A DNA stretch of 64,000 nt. It comes from Odontesthes bonariensis (Eukaryota; Chordata; Actinopteri; Atheriniformes; Atherinopsidae). Both the position numbers and the translations under genes were made by a program. The notes beneath the pieces are model-generated. The model was given only the letters and a program-made list of their open reading frames with translations, did not search any database and was not told where the DNA came from. The stretch covers positions 37,131,663-37,195,662 of the forward strand of contig NC_134510.1 of assembly GCF_027942865.1 (NCBI RefSeq), in the 5' to 3' direction. Positions 1 through 9,732 of this stretch are shown in pieces (position 1 is the stretch's first letter; each line of letters starts with the position of its first letter).

Positions 1-582
1 AGGAGGTGTGAATATGTGAAGTAAAAAAAAAAAAAAAAAACTGTTTACCTTTGAGTATGTCATTGTTCTGTCAATGTGACATGTTTAAATAAGAAATTTA
101 AAAATAAATTTAAAAAAACATATCGGAAATGGACCCACAGTTCTTCCTGTCTAACAAAGAAACAAAAAAAGAAACAAATATTAACCTACAAATAAACTCT
201 GTAAATAACCCCCCAAAATATAAAGTAAACTAAGAATAAATTTGAACAAAATTCAAAGTAATGGGGAATACACAGCTCCAACAATGTCTATGTTCACAGC
301 CATAGACATTATAAAGAGATAAATAAATAAATAAATAAATCTTTATATGTCTATGGGGTTCACAGCCACTCACTGGCACCAAAACCTGCAGTTCCACAGA
401 GCGTCCAGCAGGTGTCGCCATAACCCGTAAACACGCACACATGCCGAAGAAGAAGCCCCAGCTTGTTTCAGTCAGCTGTAAATACTGTGACTGCAGACTG
501 TAACTGTGGTTTATTTTCTCTCTGAGGCTCTCTGAGTCACTGTTTCCCACCTTTACGGCGCCCCCTCACTGGATGAGTAACA
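1..582. other. Upstream flank of gene A, no gene seen
   Basis: AT-rich sequence with homopolymer A runs and a short AAAT-type microsatellite near 318-341. From about 400 the base composition becomes less AT-rich, just ahead of the first exon of gene A, so the promoter probably lies at 400-580. No TATA box is obvious. Confidence 0.4.
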
Positions 583-1039
583 ATGAGCGCAGATAATAAC
601 CACAGCCTGCACACCGCGGAGGCTGCGGCCATAGAAGAAGCCATCAGGGAGCACCAGAGGACGGTGGCCGACAGGGACCAAGAGATCCGGAGGCTGGAAC
701 GCAGGCTGGAGGAGAGTGAAGGCGAGCTGAGGATGCTGCGTGTGCGGGTGATGGAGAGGAACTTTCCTGTCTGCTCACACAGGAAATCAACTCTGGTGAC
801 GCAACAAAGCAGCGATGACAATCAGCTGGGAAACGAGTCTCAAGTCAAATTCTGTGGTAAGTTGAGTCAAATCAGAGAAAAAGCTTTTTTTTTTTTTTTT
901 AAAGCGAAGTGGTTATTTTCTGTGTCGTTTTATCAGGTGTCGGTGCCACAGCACCCACGCAACGTGTTCCCAAACTCAGTGGAACTATGGAAGCTTTCCC
1001 CCTCCGACATGAATACGGTGCAAACCGGGATGCGTTTGG

Positions 1040-1140
1040 GGTTATAATAATAATAATAATTTTATATATATACCACCTTTCATACACAAAATGTAGCTCA
1101 AAGTGCTTTACAAATAAGATCAATATACAAAGTAAATAAA
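1040..1140 (-). repeat. Short LINE-like 3' tail
   Basis: Contains the 'caaagtgctttacaaataa' type of string shared with the other LINE tails in this window (near 2330, 5850, 18910 and 53770). It follows an AAT microsatellite. Only the tail is left. Confidence 0.35.
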
Positions 1141-1805
1141 GTTAAAAAAAAAAAAAAACTACAAGAATAACAAAATAGAGTACAATAGAACATGTTGGGG
1201 AGGGGGGGGTATAGTGAGGAGGAAATAGATATAAATTAAAGATAAAGTACTGAAAATAGAAAAATGAATTTACCAATAAAATAGAGAAACAATAAATGTA
1301 ATATATAAATAGTAATAATAATAATAATAGAATTTATAAAACTAGTAGACTAGTAAACACACATCTAGAGTTGTGTGTTTAGCTGCTTTTTAAAGTTTGT
1401 AATATCTGTTGACTGACGATATTGACAACTGACGGGTTGTTGGGCAGAAAAGTGGTCCAACTTCCCTCCAACAGGGGTCCAGCTTTTAGTCACATGGCTG
1501 GTAAAGTGGTAAACACGCCCGGTTGTGTTCAGACACGGGAGAAATGGTGAAGTCCTGAGTGTTTATAACTCAGAGCAGAGCATCTCGAGCTCTTCCTTTT
1601 ACGACTTCAGACTCCAGAGATGTTGTTGTTGTCATGACGACATGAAACAAGCAGCATGGTGATGCATCCGGGTGATGACTCCCCGCCCCGCTTATGAAAG
1701 TGACCGCTCGGAAGAGGTTTAAACTGCATATTTGTTGTGATGTGGTGGATAAGACGTGCCCACAGCATCAGGTGAAAAGTGTGCTTAAAAAAAGTTGATT
1801 GTTCA

Positions 1806-1945
1806 AATGTAAATGTAAATGTAAACATAAATTAACTGAAAATTAACTGTAAATGACATAAATTAACTGTAAATAACATAAATTAACTAAAAATTAACTG
1901 TAAATGACATAAATTAACTGTAAATTAACTGTAAATGACATCAAT
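1806..1945. repeat. AT-rich tandem repeat in gene A intron 1
   Basis: Irregular head-to-tail copies of a unit of about 10 to 20 bases built from 'aaattaactgtaaatgacat'. Seen by eye; no coding potential. Confidence 0.6.
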
Positions 1946-2284
1946 TTCATCCAAGCAAAACACTGTAAAACAACTTTTGTCTTTCCAGGGTGTAAAGCTG
2001 TCGCAGGTTTTCAGATCTGCTGACATATTTATTCTTATATAAGTAGAGATATACACACATTCAGGCGATAATGACTGAATTATTTGGTGAAAGAAACTGA
2101 TGTATTTATTATGACTGAGCCCGACGTCAGTAAAAGTGAATGAAGCTTAAAGCTAATTTATTAAGGCCAGAGCAGTTTTTCCAACACTGAGGGTCAGGAT
2201 TTCATCAGGGAAACTGATTTTTATCACTTTTATCTTCTTAATAAAAGAGGAAAAGGAAACACGAGATGTGTAAATATCAATGTA

Positions 2285-2515
2285 AATGTATTTTATTTAA
2301 ACAGCCCTTTACAGACAATCCTTACGGTGTACCAAAGTGCTTTACAGCAGGTAATAAATAAAGAGAAGAAGAAGTAAAAACAAATAAAAACAATAAAAGA
2401 ACAGTGAGAGCAATAAAATACAACAAAATCAAATAAGATAAAAGTGTCATCATACTACTGGGTATTAAAAGCCATCCTAAATAGGTAGGTTTTTAGTCCT
2501 TCTGAAGTGAATGGC
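2285..2515 (-). repeat. L2-type LINE 3' end
   Basis: Reads on the reverse strand as the end of an L2-like reverse-transcriptase ORF followed by a tail with 'caaagtgctttacagcagg'. A close copy in the opposite orientation lies at 25799-26058. It is 5'-truncated, as is usual for LINE insertions. Confidence 0.55.
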
Positions 2516-2655
2516 GAACAAAGAGAGGAATATCCACACAGTAATAACACGAAAGAAGCACCCAAAGCTTTAATCAGAAGGCTTTCGTATCAGGACACAT
2601 TTAAAGAATCATTTAATCCTCACCAAGTCTCAAATTAGGTAAATACAATCCCAGA

Positions 2656-3455
2656 TAAACTAAGTGAACCCCTGATCCAGCAGCTGGTAGCAGCAGTGAG
2701 TGAGAAACTAAGTGAACCCCTGATCCAGCAGCTGGTAGCAGCAGCAGTGAGAAACTAAGTGAACCCCTGATCCAGCAGCTGGTAGCAGCAGTGAGTGAGA
2801 AACTAAGTGAACCCCTGATCCAGCAGCCGGTAGCAGCAGTGAGTGAGAAACTAAGTGAACCCCTGATCCAGCAGCCGGTAGCAGCAGTGTGTGAGAAACT
2901 AAGTGAACCCCTGATCCAGCAGCCGGTAGCAGCAGTGAGTGAGAAACTAAGTGAACCCCTGATCCAGCAGCTGGTAGCAGCAGTGAGGGAGAAACTAAGT
3001 GAACCCCTGATCCAGCAGCTGGTAGCAGCAGTGTGTGAGAAACTAAGTGAACCCCTGATCCAGCAGCTGGTAGCAGCAGTGTGTGAGAAACTAAGTGAAC
3101 CCCTGATCCAGCAGCTGGTAGCAGCAGTGTGTGAGAAACTAAGTGAACCCCTGATCCAGCAGCTGGTAGCAGCAGTGTGTGAGAAACTAAGTGAACCCCT
3201 GATCCAGCAGCCGGTAGCAGCAGTGTGTGAGAAACTAAGTGAACCCCTGATCCAGCAGCTGGTAGCAGCAGTGTGTGAGAAACTAAGTGAACCCCTGATC
3301 CAGCAGCTGGTAGCAGCAGTGAGTGAGAAACTAAGTGAACCCCTGATCCAGCAGCCGGTAGCAGCAGTGTGTGAGAAACTAAGTGAACCCCTGATCCAGC
3401 AGCTGGTAGCAGCAGTGAGTGAGAAACTAAGTGAACCCCTGATCCAGCAGCTGGT
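2656..3455. repeat. 48-bp minisatellite, about 16-17 copies
   Basis: Near-identical 48-bp units containing 'gaacccctgatccagcag'. The second unit appears one base short; the others differ by a few substitutions (agct/agcc, gagt/tgtg). Because 48 is a multiple of 3, both strands carry long open frames (repeat units such as EKLSEPLIQQ on the + strand), but these are artefacts of periodicity. The array lies in intron 1 of gene A and abuts a Tc1 relic. Confidence 0.93.
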
Positions 3456-3720
3456 TTCCTGTGGGACGTCCTCAGTCTCTCTCCTGGTTGAGGAGGAATC
3501 TCGGCCCACTCTTCTCTCCGGCTGCTTCGGCTCATTGAGGTTTGCAGCTCTGGTTTCTGCAGCTCTCTGAAGGTCCCACCACAGCATCTCAGTCAGGCTG
3601 AGCTCTGGACTCTGACTGGATCGTTGAACACCTTGATTCTTCTCTTCTTCACACATTCTGCTGCAGATCTGCTGCTGTGTTTGGGATCATTGTCCTGCTG
3701 ATGATGTAAACCAGCCACAG
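3456..3720 (-). mobile_element. Tc1-like transposase relic (C-terminal part)
   Basis: The reverse strand encodes pieces of a Tc1/mariner transposase: QQDNDPKHSSRSA, which carries the second catalytic Asp, then after a frame change QSPELSLTEMLWWDLQRA, which carries the last acidic residue of the DD34E triad. The N-terminal helix-turn-helix region and a clean frame are missing. The adjoining minisatellite begins where the relic's 3' part would continue. Confidence 0.7.
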
Positions 3721-4754
3721 TTGGTCAGTCTTTTCCCGCTGTGCTCTCACCTGGTCGACACATAGATGTTTTATCTGATTCCTGGAGCTGATGCAGCCAG
3801 CACACGTTGCAGCGCACATGGGCCTGATCGGATCTGATAATCAAGATGAAAATGATCCGAAAGGTTTTTGTGGGCCACGTTTTTCTGAGAAGTGAAGGGC
3901 TGTGCTTTGCTTTTTTCTCTGAACTGTAACCTGATAAACCTGATAAACCTGATAAACCTGTTCCCTGTTGTGCTGACCCACAAAACTATCTCACTGATAC
4001 TCTAATGTAGAGTTACAGAAACAATTCATGGCTTTATGATATTTAGACACTCATTTATTTTGACTTCATTAATGTCTTATGGACATCTATTTTTTTTTAA
4101 AAAGGCTTTCCACACGTGAAAATCCAGATTTTCTTTAGTTTAGGCTGTAGTAGCTACATTCCTGCGTATGGATAAGTGGAAACAACTCCCCTTTTAATTT
4201 TAGCTAGTTTTAACTCCCCTTTTAGCGTAAACTGAGAGAAAGTTTAAATATCTTTCTTGGAAAGATGAGTCAAAGCAGCGATTTCAGCAATCAGACCTAA
4301 ACCAAAGGCTGTAGTTGTTAGTTTTAATTTGTTGTTTTTATCCATAACTTCAAAATGTAGAGAAGAAGAAGAGATATTCCTTTGTTTCTTACATTCCAAC
4401 GCTCCTTTAACCTCTGACCTCGTGCTGAATGTGGTCCGAGGTTAAAGAGATCCACAGGATTTAATTCATGTAAAGTCAAAGTAAATTACTTATCCAACAT
4501 AAAAGTAAAGATAACACACAGACAGTCGTTGTTTGGCTCTCCCAGCATCATGACACTATGATTAAACTCATTGATACGAGCACAGCTCCCCCTGGTGGTG
4601 AGAGGCCCAACATGTTGGAGCTGTTAAATACCGCTGGAGACATGATGGATGATGTCCTGGATCAATCATGAAGCATTTGATGATGGAGCTCTTAGACTTA
4701 TTTGTCGCCCTATCTGCTAATTTGTGCTAATTTATTTAATCTTTAATATTTCAG
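3721..4754. other. Rest of gene A intron 1
   Basis: No coding signal. Holds a short array of the 9-base unit 'cctgataaa' at 3930-3960 and a CTCF-like core (ccccctggtggtgag) near 4588-4602. Confidence 0.4.
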
Positions 4755-5450
4755 ACTCACGGGCTGAAAATGGGGCGAATCCTCAGCTGACTGCAGCGGG
4801 ACGAGAACACGAGCCTCCAGCTCATCTGAAAAGGAAAGGAGGGTAAAGATTTGTACAGTTTCTGAGGATAATAGTTGCTGTTTGATTATCGAAACCCAGA
4901 ATGTGTCTTTGAATGGGGGAAAAATGAAGTTTTCTTACATTAAATCCAGAGAACGGAACGGATGCTACCAGCCAGAGTGTGAAGAGGAGGAGGGCGTGGG
5001 GAAGAAAGCCTGCCTCACCCATCCACCAGCAGCTGAAGTAACTACGGCAACAGACAGTCTGGGTTCCTTCAGCTCACAGGAGCCACTGAGGCGGACTTCG
5101 AATGACTTGGTGTCATCAAACCAGCAGCAGGAGTTCCTCTCCGTGTCGGCTCCTCGGCCCACATGCGACCGTAAGAATCAAACATCAGATAAATGACACC
5201 AGGAAGTTATTCTGCTGCCACCTCGCTGTGTCAGCTGTTGTCCTCATGACCCCTTTATTTTCTACTTTTTAATCCATTCTTCTTGACGTTCTTGTTTCCC
5301 TGGAGACCATCAAACAGCAAAACGCCTCGGTTCTTAAAATGCTGCAGTCGGGAGGCTCGCTGCAGCGCTGCATTGCGATGCTCCGGATGTCGGGGCGCTT
5401 CCTCTTCCTCTGCAGGCCGTGCAGGACCTCAGAGCTCTGGAGCTCAGGCT

Positions 5451-5713
5451 CCAAGCGATTGTGAGGTCTGACTTTTTCCTGGAGAACGATTTTGTGATGC
5501 AAATGTATTACTCTTTTGAACGCATATTGTTTTGAGAAGCAAAACGCTTTATTTTTTAAACCCCAGCCAACTAGCCGGACTACCTTCATCAACACCAAAA
5601 CGAGGCTGGAACTCTGCTCACAGGACGCAGCAGGGGGTAAGAAGATGTTCATAAATGATGTCGCTAATATGGGATGTTACACAGCTTCATGTCAAAAGAG
5701 GCGAACTATCCCT
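5451..5713 (+). mobile_element. FB1 foldback element, right arm only
   Basis: Matches the right arm of the FB1 family (complete copy at 27076-27712) from 'ccaagcgattgtgagg' to the terminal 'cgaactatccct', followed by TTAA at 5714-5717. The left arm and left TTAA are missing. The left junction falls inside exon 4 of gene A, so exon end and element were joined by a deletion or a truncated insertion. Confidence 0.85.
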
Positions 5714-5805
5714 TTAACAGCAGAGAGAAGAGGAAAGCCATTTACCAAAGGTTTATAAAGTCTTTTGCACCCATCAGGCCACCATAGACTGTGCAGGGAA
5801 TGTAA

Positions 5806-6285
5806 ATCAAATCAAATTTATTTGTAGCACATTTCATGTACAGAACAGTTCAAAGTGCTTCATATAAAATAAAAGCATTGCAGCAGGGAGTGGAAGAAGC
5901 ATTAAAAATACATAAAAGAATATAAAGAGAAACAAATAAAATCATTTAAATGAATTTAAAAACAAGCAACAGTCCAGATAAATTCAAAGATATCGTGCAG
6001 ATTTCATGCATAGACACATGAGAACAGAAATGTTTTTAACCTGGATTTAAAAATGTCTCCATTTGGTGAAAGTTTAATCTCCACTGGCAGTTTGTTCCAC
6101 TTGTTTGCAGCATAACAGCTAAATGCTGCTTCTCCATGTTTAGTCTGGACTCTGGACTGGACCAGCTGACCTGAGTCCTTGGATCTAAGAGCTCTGCTGG
6201 CTTTATATTCTCTGAACAGATCACAGATGCATTCTGGGCCTAAACCCAAAATACACATCCCATGTGTGTACATGAAGATTTGCTA
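5806..6285 (-). mobile_element. L2-type LINE 3' fragment
   Basis: On the reverse strand it encodes the C-terminal end of an L2/CR1-group ORF2 (SRALRSKDSGQLVQSRVQTK, then FKSRLKTFLFSCVYA) followed by a tail with 'caaagtgcttcatataaa'. A nearly identical fragment lies at 18866-19415. It is 5'-truncated inside the reverse-transcriptase C-terminus. Confidence 0.75.
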
Positions 6286-6518
6286 TAATCTTGGATACAT
6301 GTAGTCAGCATTTCACATTTAAAGTGGCTAATCCTACACTGAGTGTAGAAAAACACTGTCTGGTGTTATTTGCATACAACTGCCCGCCTCGGGACAAAGG
6401 GGGAACATAATGTGGCATCAACTCCACAAGCTCCATCTGTGGTGGAGCTGAAATGAACAGTTTAGGAATTTAAATCCACAGTTTTATGTGTAAAAATTGG
6501 AATTTGTCATTTTTTTAA

Positions 6519-7289
6519 CCCATTGAGGGCGGGAAAGCGTTGCCGCATTTCTACCTTTGAAGCCGGGGGCGCTGTTGCGTTATTCTACCTTTAAGGCCTG
6601 GAAAGCGTACATGTCTTTTTTCATGTATAAGGTTGTTTTGCACCAATTATTGACCTCTGCGCCAATTAAATGCATTATAATAGACACGTGAGAGTGTCGT
6701 CATGTTCCTCGTGTCATTGTTTTGAAGTTAAGTTATATCGAACAAGCATGGAGGACTTTCACTGGGAAGACATTTCAGACGGGAGCGATTGTGAGGAGTT
6801 TTCTTGGCTTTGATGATGCTGATGAACGTGCTGACCAATTGATGGAGATTTATGGCTAGCACATATGTTTGAGGATGATTTTGAAGGGTTTGAATGTGAG
6901 TGGAAGACTGACAATTACCACCGTAATCGACGGAGAGATTTCAACCGCACACCAGCGGTGAAAGTCGGTTTACCTGCAGATGCCACACCGTTGCAGGCAT
7001 TTAATCATATTGAAAATAGTGCTGTTCCTGCACTTTACTTTTTACATTTTCTATTTTCGTGAAGGTGTATGTAAATCAACTCAATTTCCAAACAAAGCCA
7101 CAGGTGTAAGCTCTCAAATACTTTTTGAATTTTCTTTCTATCTGCTACAGAGGCTGAGAAATTAATCCTTTAGTAGGCGTTGACACAATTGCTGAATTTC
7201 CAGAAAAACTTCAGGTTTTAGGGGGTCTTTCTGAAATCGCCCATAGGTTTTACAGGCATTCTTTTCCAGGCGTTTTAGGCCTAAATGGG
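6519..7289 (+). mobile_element. piggyBac-type internal-deletion element
   Basis: Flanked by TTAA at 6515-6518 and 7290-7293, with ends CCCATTGAGG and CTAAATGGG. It keeps remnants of a piggyBac-like transposase N-terminus: an acidic start (MEDFHWEDISDGSDCEEF, ATG at 6749), then FNRTPAVKVGLPADATPL near 6940-7000. The catalytic core is missing, so the copy is non-autonomous. It lies in the intron before the DUF4806-like exons of gene A. Confidence 0.75.
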
Positions 7290-7801
7290 TTAAATAAAAA
7301 GCCTTCGATAATGTTGGTGAAATGCTGCATTTAGATGAAAGTACGCTGTTCCTCTGTGCAGATCTCATACCTCGACCTGTCAGGAGGCATGACGACCAAA
7401 GAGAGCGTCTGGAGGATCGTGGCCAAGCTTTTTACCAACACCCTGGCCAAAAACGTGAACTGGAGGGGAAGAAATAACAAGCAGAAGATCGAGAGCCTCA
7501 CTATCAAGAGAGTTGTCCTCAGTGAGTGTAATTAAGAACTCACTCTGAGCATACTTACCAGGTCTGTGGGACTCTTTACTCCTCTTTACGCCTTCCCTCC
7601 CCTCCTACAGATGCCGTGAGGCAGAATTCATTCTGCAAAGATGCAGCGGATGAGGAGATTGAGAGATACATGAAGCGCCGGCTGCAGCAGGCTGGAGACC
7701 GAGATGGAGGAAGCAAAAGAAGACAAGAGAAGGGCAAGGATGCGATGGGGAGCATGAGGAATTACTGCGTGGGCGAGATGTTTGCTGATGTGATCGAGTG
7801 A

Positions 7802-9052
7802 ATGGGTTTCATCCTGTGGGCCACGTTGTGGAGACGCTATCCCTGAAATAATGGTTTATCCTTCCAGGGATGGAGCAGTGATTTTAAATGTGGGGGTGTC
7901 CCAGGGATGGCACATGAGCCCATAGACACGACGCTGAAGTTGGTATACGATTCGCGAATTAAATGGATGGGCATAAAGGGCCATTTCACTGCATTTTTGC
8001 ATTTTGATCGCCCTAAACTAGGTCCTGTATGGAAGCTACAATAGTTAGACTGCTCAAATCTGGATAGAATTATTCTAAAGAGGGTGTAGATTCATTAAAA
8101 CCTTGTTTGGGATTTATGAAACCTTTTTCTGATTTGTGAAAATACAGAACAGGGCCATTTTACTGCTTTTTTTGTATTCTCATCACCCTAAACTAGGTCC
8201 TGTATGGAAACTACAATAGTTAGACTGCTCAAATCTGGATGGAATTATTCTAAAGAGGGTACAGAGTCTTTAAAACACATTGTTGGTGCACTACGAGGGT
8301 GGGCAAACCGTTAATATAATACATCCATGGGGCAAACGGGTTTACCTTTGGAAAATGTGGGGGGGTGAAATCATCTTGCTGTAAAAGTGGGGGTGTCGAA
8401 ACACCCACATCCCCCACGGGTGCGACGCCCATGTATCCTTCTGTTTCAGTAACATAAAGAGTTATCAGGAAAAAGACACTTTTTGACCTTTTTCCTGAGG
8501 TTTCTTGTGCTGTAATAGTAGCTCCATTTCTCCTTTTTTTTTGTTTTGAATTTATTATTGTTTTGATATCAGTTAGTAATCATATTTATTTCCACAACAG
8601 GAAATGTTTTCATTGTCTTTAGGTTTTGTAATCAGCTTTGTGAAAACATTTGTACGATGAATACTGTTTGAAAGGATCTCAAATATCTTTCTGTTGCATT
8701 TAACTTCCTGTTAATACCAATAAAACTCCATCTAAGAGTTTAGGTTCAACCACTTTAACCAGACAGCTGAACTGCGTGTTCCTGGAAGCAATCAGAACTA
8801 ATATCAGCAGCACAGAGATCGTTTTTCCAACAACAATCAGGACATAAGGAGTAAAGAAGCCGTAATTTGATCATAAAGATGGATCATGATGAATGATTAC
8901 ATTTAGATAAAGGATCTGGTCCTGTTTGAAAATACAACAAGTGAAACACGGTAATAAACCATTTAGACTCCTTTTAGATTATTAATCGAGTACAACTGAG
9001 TTGGGATGATTTGCTCAAAATATACTAACATCTGATCAGAATCATGGTTTTT
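7802..9052. other. 3' flank of gene A with a tandem duplication
   Basis: A segment of about 120 bp with the core 'ctaaactaggtcctgtatgg' occurs twice in direct order, about 7978-8098 and 8153-8272. A candidate polyadenylation signal AATAAA is at 8719-8724. Nothing else is recognised. Confidence 0.5.
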
Positions 9053-9270
9053 ATAGAATAGAATAGAATAGAAGTACTTTATTCATCCCAGCAGGGAAAT
9101 TACTTCACAGTTGCAGCATACAGACAAGTAAGAATAAGAGGGAGAGGGTGCTGTTTGTTGTCCATGATAGAGAACAGCTTCTTCCATGTCCTCCTCTCCA
9201 CCACGGTTTCCAGGTACTCTAGCTTTTGTCCTAGTACAGAGCCGGCTTTCCTGATGATTTTATCCAGATT
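9053..9270 (-). repeat. Rex1-like LINE 3' end
   Basis: Starts with the 'gaatagaagtactttattc' junction typical of teleost Rex1/Babar-type LINE 3' ends, followed by what looks like the end of the ORF on the reverse strand. Short and 5'-truncated. Confidence 0.5.
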
Positions 9271-9612
9271 TTATCCATATTATAGATTTGACAATCAATT
9301 TAATTTAGTCAAACCAGAGTGAGCAAGTGAAAACCTAATAGCACGTCTGTGCTCAGCAATTAGAGTCTTATTTAGTACTCTGGCTTAACCACAGGAGAGT
9401 TTTACAACAAGGACAGGTATTTTCTTAAAGATCAGACGTATTTTGACAATTCCATTCAATTTAAATAGCGCCGAACCACAACAAATGTCATCTTAAGGCA
9501 GTTCAGTTTAATTGATAGTCTCCTTTAAGACAATTTTCACATGATTTAAAAAAAAAAAAAAAGATTTTTTTCAGGTCCCTCATGTTGCTTTTTCTTCATT
9601 TACACCAACCCG

Positions 9613-9627
9613 CCACCAGGGGGCGCC
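9613..9627. promoter_or_regulatory. Candidate CTCF site upstream of gene B
   Basis: CCACCAGGGGGCGCC fits the vertebrate CTCF core consensus and lies about 105 bp before the start codon of gene B. Motif match only. Confidence 0.5.
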
Positions 9628-9732
9628 GTCGCTACCAAACCAACAAGCTCCGTTTAAACGAATAAGAAACCCTCTTAGCTGTGTTGAACGGACGGTGTCC
9701 AAACAAGCCTGTTCCAAGGTACGCTTTTAGCG

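Larger units (their letters stand above)
583..7801 (+). pseudogene. Gene A: coiled-coil / DUF4806-like gene, probably disabled
   Basis: Candidate exons are 583-856, 4755-4842, 4950-5170, about 5306-5460, 7362-7521 and 7611-7801 (TGA stop). Exons 1 to 3 join in phase at GT-AG sites, as do exons 5 and 6. Exon 1 encodes a charged coiled coil with the motif RDQEIRRLERR, also seen in gene B. Exons 2 and 3 are acidic and low in complexity. Exons 5 and 6 (ISYLDLSGG, then VWRIVAKLFTNTLAKNVNWRGR) resemble the DUF4806 domain, whose function is unknown. Exon 4 is the problem. Its start (TIKQQNASVLKML) and end (LPLPLQAVQDLRALELRLQ) both fit the segment before DUF4806 but lie in different frames. The phase from exon 3 does not fit either, and no donor follows because the exon runs into a half foldback transposon. 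I infer a pseudogene; undetected alternative splicing is the other possibility. An AATAAA lies at 8719-8724. Confidence 0.5.

Noticed and set aside
2656-3455. CRISPR-like regular repeats
   Set aside because: Head-to-tail units without unique spacers, in a eukaryotic genome.
2613-3656. Long open frames of 259 to 347 codons on both strands
   Set aside because: They exist because the 48-bp minisatellite unit is divisible by three. No start context, splice context or non-repetitive domain supports them, and the frame end merges into a broken Tc1 fragment.
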